From Pseudomarimonas sp964350895 (lineage in GTDB: Bacteria > Pseudomonadota > Gammaproteobacteria > Xanthomonadales > Xanthomonadaceae), in assembly GCA_964350895.1 (NCBI GenBank), contig CAYGMG010000002.1, positions 1-64,000 on the forward strand: 64,000 nt of DNA. The letters are read 5' to 3'. How positions within the stretch are numbered: position 1 is the stretch's first letter; every line of letters begins with the position of its first letter. Below are positions 63,367 through 64,000 of this stretch, piece after piece. Below the pieces are notes generated by a model that saw nothing but the letters and a program-made list of their open reading frames with translations, was not told the origin of the DNA and did no database searches. Both the position numbers and the translations under genes were made by a program.

Positions 63367-64000
63367 TCAGCGCTTGTCGAGCGAGACGTACTGGCGGCTG
63401 TCGGAGCCGGTGTAGATCTGCCGCGGCCGGCCGATCTTGCCGTCCGGATCGGACTGCTGCTCCAGCCAGTGGGCGACCCAGCCGGCGGTCCGGGCGATGG
63501 CGAACATGACGGTGAACATCTCGGTCGGGATGCGCAGCGCCTTGTAGATGATGCCGGAGTAGAAGTCGACGTTAGGGTAGAGCTTGCGCTGCACGAAGTA
63601 GTCGTCCTTCAGCGCCGCTTCCTCGAGCTTCATCGCCACTTCCAGCAGCGGGTCATGCACGCCGAGCTCGTCGAGCACCTTGTGGCACATCTCGCGGATG
63701 ATGGTCGCGCGCGGGTCGAAGTTCTTGTAGACCCGATGGCCGAAGCCCATCAGGCGGAAGCCGGAGTTCTTGTCCTTGGCCTTCTCGATTGCCTTGCCCA
63801 CCTGATCGGCAGTGCCGATCTCTTCGAGCATCTTGAGCACCGCTTCGTTGGCGCCGCCATGCGCCGGCCCCCACAGTGCGGCGATACCGGCCGACACGCA
63901 GGCGTACGGATTGGCGCCGGTGGAGCCCACCAGGCGTACCGTCGAAGTCGAGGCGTTCTGCTCGTGGTCGGCATGCAGGATGAACAGCAGGTCGAGGGCC
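63367..64000 (-). CDS. gltA: Citrate synthase (3' part; gene runs off the window)
   Basis: The last ~211 residues of type II (hexameric-class) citrate synthase, which condenses acetyl-CoA and oxaloacetate in the TCA cycle. The catalytic histidines are present in LHADHEQNAS and MGFGHRVYKN, and the catalytic aspartate in NVDFYSGIIYKAL; the WVAHWLEQ block near the C-terminus is typical. The coding frame stays open through 64000, so the start lies beyond the window. An internal Met at 63930 is not the start. Confidence 0.96.
   Translation of the reverse strand, partial: ALDLLFILHADHEQNASTSTVRLVGSTGANPYACVSAGIAALWGPAHGGANEAVLKMLEEIGTADQVGKAIEKAKDKNSGFRLMGFGHRVYKNFDPRATIIREMCHKVLDELGVHDPLLEVAMKLEEAALKDDYFVQRKLYPNVDFYSGIIYKALRIPTEMFTVMFAIARTAGWVAHWLEQQSDPDGKIGRPRQIYTGSDSRQYVSLDKR

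Overview
The window is a 64 kb piece of a GC-rich gammaproteobacterial chromosome, most likely from the Lysobacterales (Xanthomonadales). Four things point there. The type II secretion genes run in the Xanthomonas order E-F-G-H-I-J-K-L-M-N-D. glyA, nrdR and ribD lie together. Intergenic GTGATTC heptamer inverted repeats of the xanthomonad kind occur twice. Two secreted proteins end in or near a DGFE tail. No genus can be assigned. I see no phage, insertion sequence, CRISPR array, tRNA or rRNA.

Layout: 0-5.3 kb holds six small exported or lipoprotein genes of unknown function. They include a protein with YadA-head-like repeats and a CSLREA/beta-helix protein. 5.3-10.4 kb is a minus-strand cluster glyA-nrdR-GNAT-ribD-ribE-ribB, covering one-carbon metabolism, ribonucleotide reductase control and riboflavin. 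ettA (10.7 kb, plus strand) follows. 12.4-19.9 kb is a tightly overlapping minus-strand operon: a periplasmic parvulin, an O-antigen-type ABC exporter (Wzm/Wzt), three glycosyltransferases and a methyltransferase. 20.2-23.3 kb holds two exported proteins on separate transcription units, each with a clear intrinsic terminator. A 0.6 kb gene-poor stretch rich in inverted repeats follows.

23.9-39.8 kb is one long minus-strand block: purL, an exosortase-H-associated-type membrane protein, gspE-F-G-H-I-J-K-L-M-C-D and a small lipoprotein. Most junctions overlap by one to four bases. A heptamer inverted repeat sits between gspE and gspF. dsbC lies just upstream of purL, so a disulfide isomerase is next to the machine that secretes folded exoproteins. 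40.6-44.8 kb carries a small membrane protein, a CmoB-like methyltransferase and two sodium-type amino acid/dicarboxylate symporters. 44.8-51.9 kb is a MoxR-DUF58-DUF4381-BatA-BatB/C-BatD operon, an envelope-stress or 'aerotolerance' AAA/VWA system.

52.1-59.9 kb is pilM-N-O-P-Q (type IV pilus alignment complex and secretin), followed by a large Ig-domain lipoprotein gene. That gene is out of frame because of a ten-G tract directly after the lipobox cysteine. Divergent from pilM is the penicillin-binding protein 1A gene, then a conserved hypothetical, then the 3' part of gltA, which runs off the window.

Most notable: the G-tract lipoprotein (possible phase variation, or a homopolymer error); the heptamer repeat wedged into the secretion operon at the gspF start; the BatB/BatC fusion whose metal-binding VWA motif is degraded; the exporter operon with an unusual 612-residue two-domain glycosyltransferase; and the structured intergenic region at 23.3-23.9 kb.
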